DNA from: Xenorhabdus innexi
GTDB taxonomy: Bacteria > Pseudomonadota > Gammaproteobacteria > Enterobacterales > Enterobacteriaceae
DNA length: 58,826 nt
NCBI RefSeq assembly: GCF_002632485.1
Contig: NZ_NIBU01000022.1
Span: forward strand, 1 to 58,826
Reading direction: 5' to 3'
Positions 30,189-39,136 of the stretch are shown here, in pieces. The notes below the pieces were generated by a model. The model was not told where the DNA came from, ran no database searches, and was given only the letters and a program-made list of their open reading frames with translations. Position 1 is the first letter of the stretch. Every line of letters begins with the position of its first letter. Position numbers and translations under genes: made by a program.

Positions 30189-30974
30189 ATGATAGATAGC
30201 ACTGGCATATTGATAAAAAACACCGAAGAAATAAAACGAATGGAAATTGCCGGACGTCTGACGGGGCAGGTTCTGGAAGCTGTTCGTCCGATTATTGTCC
30301 CCGGCGTGACGACATTAGAAATCGATGCATTTTGTCATGATTATATTGTCAATACGCTGGGGGCAATTCCCGGTAGTCTGGGGCAGTACGGTTTCCCTTA
30401 TACCGTTAATACATCAGTCAATCATGTCGTCTGTCATGGCTGGCCCTCAGATAAGGGACTGAAAAATGGTGCTATTGTTAATGTGGATGTGACAGTAAAA
30501 AAAGAGGGATACTATGGTGACAGCAGTGTCACATTTTGCGTCGGAGAAGTTCCCTCTCATGCCATCCGGCTGGTGGATATCACACAAGAATGTCTCTATA
30601 AAGCCATCAGAATGGTAAAGCCGGGCATCACATTAGGGGATATCGGGCAGACAATACAACAGCATGCTGAGGCGAATAATTATAGTGTTGTCCGCGAATA
30701 CTGTGGTCATGGTATCGGGAGCAGCATGCACGAAGAGCCTCAGGTATTGCATTATGGCAGGGCAGGTGAAGGGATTGTGCTGAAAGAAGGTATGACATTC
30801 ACGATTGAGCCGATGATCAATCAGGGTAAAAAAGAGGTTAAGCTGCATAAAGATGGCTGGACGGTGACAACGAAAGATCGTCGTTTATCAGCTCAGTTTG
30901 AACATACTATTTTGGTTACACATGATGGCTTCCGGGTTTTGACTTTACGGGATGAAGAGCGGGATGTATTTTGA
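30189..30974 (+). CDS. map: Type I methionine aminopeptidase paralogue
   Basis: 261 residues, aligning without gaps through the active site of E. coli MAP. All metal ligands are present: D100, D111, H174, E207 and E238, plus H83. The S1 pocket differs: E. coli C59, Y62, Y65, C70 and F177 are replaced by S63, Q66, F69, N74 and M180. It is probably a second, accessory enzyme. The housekeeping map normally sits next to rpsB, which is not here. Altered N-terminal specificity or tolerance to MetAP inhibitors are inferences. A ribosome site is weak; ATG 30189 is the only in-frame start near the conserved part. Confidence 0.9.
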   Translation: MIDSTGILIKNTEEIKRMEIAGRLTGQVLEAVRPIIVPGVTTLEIDAFCHDYIVNTLGAIPGSLGQYGFPYTVNTSVNHVVCHGWPSDKGLKNGAIVNVDVTVKKEGYYGDSSVTFCVGEVPSHAIRLVDITQECLYKAIRMVKPGITLGDIGQTIQQHAEANNYSVVREYCGHGIGSSMHEEPQVLHYGRAGEGIVLKEGMTFTIEPMINQGKKEVKLHKDGWTVTTKDRRLSAQFEHTILVTHDGFRVLTLRDEERDVF

Positions 30975-31010
30975 GCGTAGTGTTTTTCAGGTCTGTACAT
31001 AATTAACGAA

Positions 31011-31137
31011 TATACACTTCGTCTTTCAAGCTGCTCCTTTGTTGGCTACGCTCGCTCACCCCAGTCACATAGTTATCTATGCTCCTGGGGATTCACTCCC
31101 TTGCCGCCGCGCCGCATCTTGAAATCCATTATGTATA
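31011..31137. repeat. ERIC element (copy 3)
   Basis: A 127-base full-length ERIC from TATACACTTCGTC to TCCATTATGTATA, core CTCACCCCAGTCACATAG. It lies 37 bases after the aminopeptidase stop. Confidence 0.95.
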
Positions 31138-31152
31138 GATAATTTGATCTTA

Positions 31153-31186
31153 AGCAGGCTGTTTTTTTGTTTTCTAACAGCCTGCT
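31153..31186. terminator. Hairpin after ERIC copy 3
   Basis: AGCAGGCTGTT (31153-31163) pairs with AACAGCCTGCT (31176-31186) around a T-rich loop. No T tract follows on either strand, so a terminator role is only likely by position. Confidence 0.5.
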
Positions 31187-31286
31187 ATGACGTAGTATTA
31201 TTGGGAATTAAAGTCTATTGTTTGATATACCCACCAGTCTTTCTGGTTATATAAGTAATCAAAGGAACTGACTTACAACAATATTT

Positions 31287-32873
31287 ATGGTTATAAGGAA
31301 TACCGATAATATTATGTCCTCACTGTATAAAAATAAAAATATTTTTTATTCAATCTCTCTTATTCTGCTGGTGTTGCTGATCCATAAATGTTTGGGATAC
31401 CAGTTAAAGTTAATATATGTTTTTAGTGCCTTTGCATTATTTTTATTTCTTGCCTCCATTAATAAACGTTTATATGTCGTACTGATTTCTCTATTTTCTA
31501 TTATTGGAATACTGTATGCGCCACTTGGTCTTAACTACGGTTTTCCAGATATCAATGCCGTCGGTTCAGTGCTTTATACAAACCAAAATGAAACATTGGA
31601 ATATATCAGCGGATTTCCGGCATCAACTTATATGACGGTGTTTGCTATTGTTGTTCTGATGTGGTTCTCGGTGAAATTAAATACGGTGATTTCAGCAAAA
31701 GGAAAACAGTGGTTATTGGCACTGTTCTTTATTTCTGCATTCTGGTCACCCGTGAAAGGGTATGTGAAATCGGGTTTTGTGGATAACACCGAGATTCTGA
31801 ATACCAGTTTACCTGAAGTCCGCTTTTTCAAAGATGCTTACCAGAGTTATGTGAAGGTCATGTCTGAAAATAACCGGTTTGCCAGAGTCATCAAATATCA
31901 GGATGACTGGCAGCCCACAGTTAAAGATGAAAAATATGACACCTACATCATGGTTATTGGTGAAAGTGTCCGCCGGGATTTTTTAGCGGAATACGGTTTT
32001 CCTGAAAAAAACACCCCCTGGCTGGATAAAACGCATGCAACAATATTAACTAATTATATTTCTGCTGCGCCATCCACTCAGCTTTCATTGACGAACTCAC
32101 TGGCGATTCGTGAGGAAAATCAGATTAACCTGAATAACAGTATCGTAACACTGGCAAATAAGGCCGGTTTTGAAACTCACTGGATTTCCAATCAGGGAAT
32201 GAAAGGCGGGTTTGATTCTCCCTCGGCGATGATAGGGCAGCAGGCCACGCACTCTGTTTTCCTGAAAGAAGGAAGTTCTGATGACAGGAGCTACATGCCG
32301 GATGAAAATTTGTTGCCCTATATCCGTAATGCTCTGAAACAGGATCACAAAAAGAAATTGATTGTTATTCATTTGATGGGGTCACATCCACAGCCCTGTG
32401 CCAGAACGAATAATAAATACAGCCACTATTTTCATTCCAAAGATATCTCCTGTTATGTACAGAGCATCCATAATACGGACAGTTTGTTGGCTGAAGTTGA
32501 GAATGTCGCCAGACATAACCAACTGAACTGGACAATGCTCTATTTTGCTGATCATGGTCTGTCTTTTGTGCGCAAAGGTACGGACAAAGAAAACTTGAAC
32601 CATAGCGATGCTAACAAACAGAATTATCAGGTGCCGTTCGTCATCACTGGTTATGACTATAACGCTAAGACCAGAATCGATGCTCACCGTAGCGGGTTTC
32701 ATCTTTTACCTATGCTATCCACGTGGTTGGGGGTCGAAGAGCCACGGTTAGCTTCTGAATGTAATTGGTTTTCTGAACAGCAATGCAGCGATCAGCACAC
32801 AGTAATTTCATTTGATGGCCAATATGCTGACTTTAACCACCTGAAAGATGATGCCATTGATTTTGGTTTTTAA
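31287..32873 (+). CDS. Phosphoethanolamine transferase-like membrane sulfatase-fold protein
   Basis: 528 residues. About five membrane helices occur before residue 160, then a periplasmic alkaline-phosphatase-fold domain. The metal acidic residue is E226 in IMVIGESVRRD, the likely nucleophile T264 is in APSTQLSL, and the HLMGSHPQPC and YFADHGLS motifs hold further metal ligands. The arrangement is that of EptA/EptC/OpgE/YhbX proteins, which move phosphoethanolamine from phosphatidylethanolamine to lipid A, core or periplasmic glucan. The protein looks closest to YhbX; the acceptor is unknown. ATG 31314 (residue 10) is an alternative start after TAAGGA. Such enzymes can alter resistance to cationic peptides. 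Confidence 0.85.
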   Translation: MVIRNTDNIMSSLYKNKNIFYSISLILLVLLIHKCLGYQLKLIYVFSAFALFLFLASINKRLYVVLISLFSIIGILYAPLGLNYGFPDINAVGSVLYTNQNETLEYISGFPASTYMTVFAIVVLMWFSVKLNTVISAKGKQWLLALFFISAFWSPVKGYVKSGFVDNTEILNTSLPEVRFFKDAYQSYVKVMSENNRFARVIKYQDDWQPTVKDEKYDTYIMVIGESVRRDFLAEYGFPEKNTPWLDKTHATILTNYISAAPSTQLSLTNSLAIREENQINLNNSIVTLANKAGFETHWISNQGMKGGFDSPSAMIGQQATHSVFLKEGSSDDRSYMPDENLLPYIRNALKQDHKKKLIVIHLMGSHPQPCARTNNKYSHYFHSKDISCYVQSIHNTDSLLAEVENVARHNQLNWTMLYFADHGLSFVRKGTDKENLNHSDANKQNYQVPFVITGYDYNAKTRIDAHRSGFHLLPMLSTWLGVEEPRLASECNWFSEQQCSDQHTVISFDGQYADFNHLKDDAIDFGF

Positions 32874-32917
32874 GCTTCATGAAACAGCTGTCCTGACGTC
32901 ATTGTAAAACCACTGAT

Positions 32918-33039
32918 GGAAGGATTCTGACCGCTTAATGTGTTATTCCACCGTTGGCGCAGATCCTTCCCATCCTGCCGGAGGAAGTTTCGTATCATAG
33001 TACAGTGTGGCGAGTAGTATCACTTCCTGCGGTGGTCAG
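32918..33039 (+). promoter_or_regulatory. Possible structured leader upstream of btsT
   Basis: Several inverted repeats nest here: GGAAGGATTCTG (32918-32929) with CAGATCCTTCC (32960-32970), CCACCG (32948-32953) with CGGTGG (33030-33035), GGAAGT (32983-32988) with ACTTCC (33022-33027), and TCTGACC (32926-32932) with GGTCAGA (33033-33039). Some pairings exclude others. No known riboswitch class is recognised. Confidence 0.35.
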
Positions 33040-33111
33040 ATAACTGGCTTATAGAAGAGGAAGAAATGAAAGAGTAACTTGCTGTTCGTCTTACCTTAAA
33101 AAGGGTGCTTT

Positions 33112-35265
33112 ATGAACAATAATAAATTTTTAAGACATATCCCCTGGATGATATTGGGGATAATTGGGGCATTTTGCCTCGGGGTTGTTGCACTACGTCG
33201 GGGAGAACATGTTAGTGCGTTATGGATAATTGTTGCTTCGGTGGCAGTTTATCTGGTCGCTTATCGCTATTACAGTCTTTATATCGCCACTAAGGTGATG
33301 AAGCTGGATGCGACACGGGCAACACCGGCGGTTGTTAATAATGATGGCCTCAATTATGTTCCGACCAACAAAAATGTCCTGTTTGGTCACCATTTTGCGG
33401 CTATTGCCGGAGCGGGGCCGTTAGTCGGGCCAGTGCTGGCGGCACAGGTTGGTTATTTGCCGGGAACGTTGTGGCTACTGGCAGGGGTTGTTCTTGCCGG
33501 TGCTGTACAGGATTTTATGGTGCTGTTTATCTCTTCCCGCCGTAATGGTGCTTCACTGGGAGAGATCGTTAAAGAAGAAATGGGGCGTGTTCCGGGAACA
33601 ATTGCCCTGTTCGGCTGCTTCCTGATCATGATTATCATTCTGGCAGTATTGGCACTGATTGTCGTGAAAGCGCTGGCAGAAAGTCCGTGGGGCGTCTTTA
33701 CCGTTTGTTCTACCGTGCCGATTGCCCTGTTCATGGGGATTTACATGCGGTATATCCGCCCGGGACGCGTGGGGGAAGTTTCCGTTATTGGTATCCTGAT
33801 GCTGATTGCCGCGATTTGGTTTGGGGGTGTTGTTGCCGCTGACTCTTATTGGGGGCCTGCTTTAACTTTTAAAGATACCACCATTACTTACGCATTGATT
33901 GGCTATGCCTTTATTTCTGCATTACTACCGGTCTGGCTGATTCTGGCACCTCGTGATTATCTGGCAACGTTCCTGAAAATAGGTGTGATTGTGGGTCTGG
34001 CGATTGGCATTGTGATCCTCAATCCTGATCTGAAAATGCCGGATGTAACACAATATATTGATGGTTCAGGGCCAGTCTGGAAAGGGACATTATTCCCATT
34101 CCTGTTTATCACGATTGCCTGTGGTGCGGTATCTGGTTTCCATGCTCTGATTTCTTCCGGTACGACACCTAAATTGCTGGCAAACGAAAAGGATGCCCGT
34201 TTCATTGGTTATGGTGCAATGCTGATGGAATCATTTGTTGCGATTATGGCCTTAGTTGCAGCATCCATCATCGAGCCGGGGCTTTATTTTGCTATGAATA
34301 CACCACCGGCGGCACTGGGGATTACCATGCCGGATCTGCATAATCTGGGAACATCTGAGGCTCCGGCGATTATGGTAGCGTTGCAGGATGTTACCACTCA
34401 GGCAGCAGCCACGGTCAGTTCATGGGGATTTGTGATTTCACCTGACCAAATTCTGCAAACAGCAAAAGACATTGGTGAACCTTCGGTTCTGAATCGTGCA
34501 GGTGGCGCACCAACGCTGGCGGTGGGTATTGCGCACGTATTCCATCAGATCATTCCGGCCGCAGATATGGGGTTCTGGTATCACTTTGGTATTTTGTTTG
34601 AAGCTCTGTTTATTCTGACTGCTCTGGATGCGGGAACACGTTCCGGTCGTTTTATGTTGCAGGATCTACTGGGGAATTTTGTTCCATTCCTGAAAAAAAC
34701 GGATTCTCTGATTGCCGGTATCATTGGTACAGCGGGCTGTGTGGGAATGTGGGGCTACCTGTTGTATCAAGGTGTTGTCGATCCGCTGGGTGGTGTTAAG
34801 AGCCTGTGGCCATTGTTTGGTATCTCAAACCAGATGTTGGCCGCTGTAGCGCTGGTATTGGGTACTGTTGTACTGATTAAGATGAAACGTACCAAGTACA
34901 TTTGGGTAACGGTTGTACCTGCTATCTGGCTGTTGATTTGTACTACGTGGGCATTGGGGCTGAAGTTATTCAGCGATAATCCCAAACTGGAAGGTTTCTT
35001 TTTTCTGGCGAACGAATACAAGCGACGTATTGCTGAAGGCGGAACAGACCTGACCGCACAGCAGATCAGCAATATGAACCATATTGTTGTGAACAACTAT
35101 ACCAACGCTGGTTTAAGTATTTTGTTCCTTGTTGTCGTCTATAGCATCATTATTTATGGGATTAAGACGGCGATAAAAGCGAATAAAAACCCGCAGCGTA
35201 CAGATAAAGAAACGCCTTATGTTCCTGTTCCGGAAGGCGGAGTAAAAGTTTCTTCTACGCACTGA
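33112..35265 (+). CDS. btsT: Pyruvate/H+ symporter BtsT (CstA family)
   Basis: A 717-residue inner-membrane transporter with about 16-18 helices, near-identical along its length to E. coli BtsT (YjiY), for example FGHHFAAIAGAGPLVGPVLA and GPVWKGTLFPFLFITIACGA. BtsT imports pyruvate and in E. coli answers the BtsS/BtsR two-component system; neither regulator is in this window. The CstA paralogue differs at the C-terminus; the ending YVPVPEGGVKVSS is of BtsT type. A GTGC ribosome context is weak. A strong terminator and an ERIC separate it from yjiX. Confidence 0.95.
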   Translation: MNNNKFLRHIPWMILGIIGAFCLGVVALRRGEHVSALWIIVASVAVYLVAYRYYSLYIATKVMKLDATRATPAVVNNDGLNYVPTNKNVLFGHHFAAIAGAGPLVGPVLAAQVGYLPGTLWLLAGVVLAGAVQDFMVLFISSRRNGASLGEIVKEEMGRVPGTIALFGCFLIMIIILAVLALIVVKALAESPWGVFTVCSTVPIALFMGIYMRYIRPGRVGEVSVIGILMLIAAIWFGGVVAADSYWGPALTFKDTTITYALIGYAFISALLPVWLILAPRDYLATFLKIGVIVGLAIGIVILNPDLKMPDVTQYIDGSGPVWKGTLFPFLFITIACGAVSGFHALISSGTTPKLLANEKDARFIGYGAMLMESFVAIMALVAASIIEPGLYFAMNTPPAALGITMPDLHNLGTSEAPAIMVALQDVTTQAAATVSSWGFVISPDQILQTAKDIGEPSVLNRAGGAPTLAVGIAHVFHQIIPAADMGFWYHFGILFEALFILTALDAGTRSGRFMLQDLLGNFVPFLKKTDSLIAGIIGTAGCVGMWGYLLYQGVVDPLGGVKSLWPLFGISNQMLAAVALVLGTVVLIKMKRTKYIWVTVVPAIWLLICTTWALGLKLFSDNPKLEGFFFLANEYKRRIAEGGTDLTAQQISNMNHIVVNNYTNAGLSILFLVVVYSIIIYGIKTAIKANKNPQRTDKETPYVPVPEGGVKVSSTH

Positions 35266-35302
35266 TGTAGTATCTAAGCCATAGAGTGGCTTTGGTTATC
35301 AC

Positions 35303-35341
35303 AAGACCCCACATAATAGGCTTTGTATTATGTGGGGTCTT
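35303..35341 (+). terminator. Strong terminator after btsT
   Basis: Two 16-base arms, AAGACCCCACATAATA (35303-35318) and TATTATGTGGGGTCTT (35326-35341), pair perfectly around seven bases and continue into TCTTT. Confidence 0.92.
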
Positions 35342-35352
35342 TCTTTAAGGTA

Positions 35353-35478
35353 TATACACTTCGTCTTTCAAGTTGCCTCTTTGTTGGCTACGTTCGTTCA
35401 CCCCGGCCACATAGTTATCTATGCTCTCGGGATTTACTCTCTTGCCGCCGCGACGCATCTTGAAATCCATTGTGTATA
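35353..35478. repeat. ERIC element (copy 4)
   Basis: A 126-base ERIC from TATACACTTCGTC to CCATTGTGTATA with core TCACCCCGGCCACATAG. It sits between btsT and yjiX, which are adjacent in E. coli. Confidence 0.95.
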
Positions 35479-35522
35479 GCATCAAGGAAATCCACTTTTG
35501 AGAACAGTTATGGGAGAGTGTT

Positions 35523-35726
35523 ATGTTTGGTAATCTTGGCCGTGCCGGAAAATATTTAGGGCAGGCAGCCCGTATGTTGGTGGGAGTACCTGACTATGAT
35601 ACTTATGTGCAGCATATGAAGGATAATCATCCTGACCAACCTTATATGACTTATGAGGAGTTCTTCCGCGAACGCCAGAACGCACGTTATGGCGGCGATG
35701 GCAAAGGGGGAATGCGTTGCTGCTAA
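35523..35726 (+). CDS. yjiX: YbdD/YjiX family small protein
   Basis: 67 residues, with the family core [34 protein letters not shown] and ending GGMRCC. Genes of this family always lie beside CstA/BtsT-type transporters and are thought to support their function; the molecular role is not established. The ATG follows GGGAG. Here it is cut off from btsT by a terminator and ERIC, so it probably has its own promoter. Confidence 0.92.
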   Translation: MFGNLGRAGKYLGQAARMLVGVPDYDTYVQHMKDNHPDQPYMTYEEFFRERQNARYGGDGKGGMRCC

Positions 35727-35746
35727 TCAGTGTAGCCGGTGGTACA

Positions 35747-35804
35747 AGCCTGAAGCTCCTCACAATCTTATCTACAGCAAAAAGTGTTGATTGTGCCTCA
35801 GGCT
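35747..35804. terminator. Hairpin between yjiX and the convergent oxidase gene
   Basis: AGCCTGA (35747-35753) pairs with TCAGGCT (35798-35804), and inside it CACAATC (35761-35767) pairs with GATTGTG (35789-35795). It is a plausible shared terminator for two convergent genes. Confidence 0.45.
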
Positions 35805-35824
35805 AAGTGAGATAAAACTGGCTG

Positions 35825-37078
35825 TTAAATGGGCTGAATGATATTTTTTCTATTTATCCTGAATGGATAGATATTAAAAGAAGCGCTTCCGTTTAATGCA
35901 AGGTCGGCGCAAGCTTGCCCGAATAGTGGCGCAAATTTAAATGCCCAGCCACCTAATGATAAAATAATATTTTGATATTGATCGTACTGCTTCGGTATAA
36001 AATCCAATACAGCGGTATTATCAGGTAAATCGGCATGTAATGCTCTTGCCATATCAATGGGTGTTATATCAACACCTCTCATATGGTTGATGGCAAAATC
36101 TCTGGTTATATCAATATCTAATTCTTTTGGTGCGAAACACCTTTCTTCTACATCATAAAATTTATGTGAAGCCCAATCTACCGCCAGACGGATAAAACCT
36201 TTTCGTGCAAAGTCATAACTAGGAAAACCATAGAATAGATTACTGTAACCATTTTTAGGGTTTTCAAACTGGAAAAACATCGGATAGTTTTTTTCCGGGA
36301 TTTCTCCTGTCAGTTTATAATATGAAAAACACATATCCCAAATGATATAGTTTATTTTTATTCCTACTGACTGAGGTAATATTCTATTGGTGAAAGCATT
36401 AGAGGTAATAACTATTTTGTCAGATTGATAGCTTCCGTTGTTTGTTATAATTGAAACACCGTTGTGATGACTGGTTATTTTACTGACTTCTGTTTTCTCA
36501 GCAACAGTGACATGATCAGTTTCTTTTAAATATTGACCAAGTTTCCTGATAATATGCTTAACATCTATAGTGGCATTATCAGGGCTATATAACCCCATAT
36601 AGTTTTCTGGCAGATTTTTGAAAGGATATTTACTTTCCAGCTCTTTTTTGGAGATGATATCATATTTTTTATTGAGCTTTTTCAATACTTTTATTGGCCC
36701 GAATAGCGTACCCTGTGGTGTATCACCTGTTGATATACCAAAATTGAGTAATCCATTCATATGTATGAATTTAGAAGCCAGCTCTTTTTCTAAATCATGA
36801 TAAAGTCCGCCAGATTTGAAAGATAATTCAGCATGTTCAAGATCATCATAAATTGTTCTCCACATTCTGACATGACCTGCTGAGCTTGAATCTTGAGTTC
36901 CCAGTGTATTTCTTTCTATCAGTAGAATATTTTTACCCGTTTTAGCCGCATAATATGCGGTGCATAAGCCAATAATTCCTCCTCCTACTATACAGATATC
37001 ATATTTTTTATTATTAATGTGTTTACTTTCATCTTGTGTTAATAATGATTCCGGTTTCATCACGTTATGTCGATTCAT
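35825..37078 (-). CDS. MSOX-like FAD-dependent amine/amino-acid oxidase (DAO superfamily)
   Basis: 417 residues. The Rossmann loop VGGGIIGL (31-38) is followed by the MSOX signature SSSAGHVRMWR with R71 and R74, matching the carboxylate-binding arginines of monomeric sarcosine oxidase. The C-terminal LGGWAFKFAP has K381 at the place of MSOX K348. From memory of Bacillus MSOX, the covalent-FAD cysteine (C315) is alanine 346 here and the oxygen-activating lysine (K265) is arginine 297, so FAD is probably non-covalent and the chemistry may be slow or different. Relatives include NikD, pipecolate oxidase and N-methyltryptophan oxidase. The start ATG 37078 follows GGAG. It lies 103 bases downstream of the amino-acid oxidase gene, probably one operon. 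Confidence 0.82.
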   Translation of the reverse strand: MNRHNVMKPESLLTQDESKHINNKKYDICIVGGGIIGLCTAYYAAKTGKNILLIERNTLGTQDSSSAGHVRMWRTIYDDLEHAELSFKSGGLYHDLEKELASKFIHMNGLLNFGISTGDTPQGTLFGPIKVLKKLNKKYDIISKKELESKYPFKNLPENYMGLYSPDNATIDVKHIIRKLGQYLKETDHVTVAEKTEVSKITSHHNGVSIITNNGSYQSDKIVITSNAFTNRILPQSVGIKINYIIWDMCFSYYKLTGEIPEKNYPMFFQFENPKNGYSNLFYGFPSYDFARKGFIRLAVDWASHKFYDVEERCFAPKELDIDITRDFAINHMRGVDITPIDMARALHADLPDNTAVLDFIPKQYDQYQNIILSLGGWAFKFAPLFGQACADLALNGSASFNIYPFRINRKNIIQPI

Positions 37079-37181
37079 CTATATTCTCCAATTTTATTTA
37101 TTGTTAAAATTTAATTATTATTAACCATAAAACCAGACACAGATTGCACGCCAAATAATATAAATGATATTTTGTGAGATA

Positions 37182-38939
37182 TTATCTCCCTAAATAATAT
37201 TCTTTATCTAACCACTCAGGCCAATTAAGGCGAAATTTTTCTTGTAATAATCTTTCCGTGACACAAAATGCGCCTTCAGTCCAGCCCTGATCCCCAGAAT
37301 AGGCTTCTCCGATAATATGCACTGATTCATTTTTTATTGGGTGCCTCATAAAAGGCATGACTTCTTCAACGGATACACCGACTTTCCATGCGTGATATCC
37401 GCCTCCATATGGTTCCTGAGACCAGTCCTGAATTCTGGCAATATAAGGAGGAGGGATATCAATACCATGTAACTCTTTAACCTGATTCATTGCCTCCTCA
37501 ACCAGGTGTTTAGATACGGGTTCACCGGGTAAAGGAAATTCTTTCAATTTTTCTTTTGATATTATATTGGTTCCATAAGGTTCATAGATGGAATCTTTAT
37601 CTTTTATTTCCATCAGAGCTTTCCAGAATGTCACAGTACGCATGTCGTTATAGCTTGATAGAAATAAGGAATGTGAATTGTGATCGTCTGTGCCGAAATA
37701 GTAACATTGGCGAATCGCTAAATCAGTAATTGATGCACCGGATTTGGCCTTAAACTGTTTTTTCCACCATGGATACTCAAATCCCATTAATAATTTTAAC
37801 GATGGTTCAGAGATCACACTATTAATATTTCTGTGTAATTTTGGTTGTGAATGTTTATCAAAGAAGAAGTTGTGTTGATCCAGAAGCTTAAGGGATTTCC
37901 TTGGCATCGCCAGAATAATAGTATCAGTATGTACAGTCCAGTAAGTCTGGCTGCTTTCATTCCTGAATGTTAAGGAATAACGACGCTTTCCACTATCATT
38001 ATGTTTAAATGTTATTAAGGTATTTTTTAACCATAGCTTAGCACCATTCTGATTTGTATAGCCTTTGGCTAAAGCATAGGCTAACTGGTCATATCCATTG
38101 CTAATAGTTCGGTACTCTATACCCTCTTGTGTAAAATCACCCACCATATAAGACATTGATTCAGCGGCATTCCAGTTAATGGTATTGGAATAATACCCTC
38201 CGGCATCAGATAAAAAGTTATACCCTTCTTGTCCAACTTGATCTTTAATTAAATTCCAGAATCCAATATCTTTAACTTTCATTCTGTCATAGGGGCTTCC
38301 TTTTTTAATATACGTAATGTTCTTTTTAATCACATCCCATTGACGGAGACTGATTTTAAATCTGTAATCATATTTACTTATTTTTTCAATAAGATTACCG
38401 TAGTTTTTATTAAACCACGGGTCTGAAACCAAGACATCATATATTATTTTATTAAATAATTGTGAGGCACTATACCCTTTATCTTCATCATTAAGGAAAT
38501 AACGAGTTTTGAATTTCTTATTCTGTTTTTGCATTTCAGACCATATGTCAGCTCTGAAACGTTGACCTCGTAAATAGAAAAAGTTGTTTTCTGAATCACT
38601 TTCTGGAAAGAGTCCATAATCTAATTTAAAAACATCTTCAATCAATGAAGTAGTAATTTTTTGTGATGACAAATAACGCATTCCTCCTAACTCCCCAATA
38701 ATATCCATTCCGGGTAAGTTCACGGAGAGCAATCTTCCTCCGATAATATTATTTAAATCAAAAATATGCACACTTGCAGGGGAACGGGAATTGTCAGAAT
38801 AATGGCCACTTAACAGACGATATCCTGTATATAAACCAGATACGCCAGAACCAACAATAGCAATATCAATTGATAGATCTTCCTGAGTACCAATACTATA
38901 AGGAATTTGATCCATCTCAATTCTTTTGTTTTTTTTCAT
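37182..38939 (-). CDS. Flavin L-amino-acid oxidase (amine oxidase family)
   Basis: 585 residues. FAD-binding motifs are VGSGVSGLYTGYRL (29-42), GGR (67-69) and the C-terminal GEAYSGDQGWTEGAF. GELGGMRY (82-89) has R88, which in L-amino-acid oxidases binds the substrate carboxylate, and the EPYGGGYHAWK loop closes the active site. There is no signal peptide. It resembles cyanobacterial/pseudomonad L-amino-acid or L-lysine/arginine alpha-oxidases rather than monoamine oxidase; the substrate is unknown. The expected products are an imino/keto acid, ammonia and hydrogen peroxide. The ATG follows GGAGATG. It is first gene of a leftward pair, divergent from yjiA, and AT-richer than btsT. Confidence 0.85.
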   Translation of the reverse strand: MKKNKRIEMDQIPYSIGTQEDLSIDIAIVGSGVSGLYTGYRLLSGHYSDNSRSPASVHIFDLNNIIGGRLLSVNLPGMDIIGELGGMRYLSSQKITTSLIEDVFKLDYGLFPESDSENNFFYLRGQRFRADIWSEMQKQNKKFKTRYFLNDEDKGYSASQLFNKIIYDVLVSDPWFNKNYGNLIEKISKYDYRFKISLRQWDVIKKNITYIKKGSPYDRMKVKDIGFWNLIKDQVGQEGYNFLSDAGGYYSNTINWNAAESMSYMVGDFTQEGIEYRTISNGYDQLAYALAKGYTNQNGAKLWLKNTLITFKHNDSGKRRYSLTFRNESSQTYWTVHTDTIILAMPRKSLKLLDQHNFFFDKHSQPKLHRNINSVISEPSLKLLMGFEYPWWKKQFKAKSGASITDLAIRQCYYFGTDDHNSHSLFLSSYNDMRTVTFWKALMEIKDKDSIYEPYGTNIISKEKLKEFPLPGEPVSKHLVEEAMNQVKELHGIDIPPPYIARIQDWSQEPYGGGYHAWKVGVSVEEVMPFMRHPIKNESVHIIGEAYSGDQGWTEGAFCVTERLLQEKFRLNWPEWLDKEYYLGR

Positions 38940-39136
38940 GAGACATCTCCATTAATATAAATAGTATTCTGCTGGAGTTATTTTTTAATACAAAGTTGAG
39001 AAAGGATATTCATATGGTATTCTTTTTTAAATATTGAGGTAACTGGATTAATCTGATTGTTTAAATCGTGTATTATTGTAGGTATCAGATGAAATCTCTT
39101 TTAAAGTAAACAATTTTTATAGTAAAGCAGGAAAAA

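Noticed and set aside
32918-33039. Known riboswitch upstream of btsT
   Set aside because: The inverted repeats do not match any riboswitch core I recognise.
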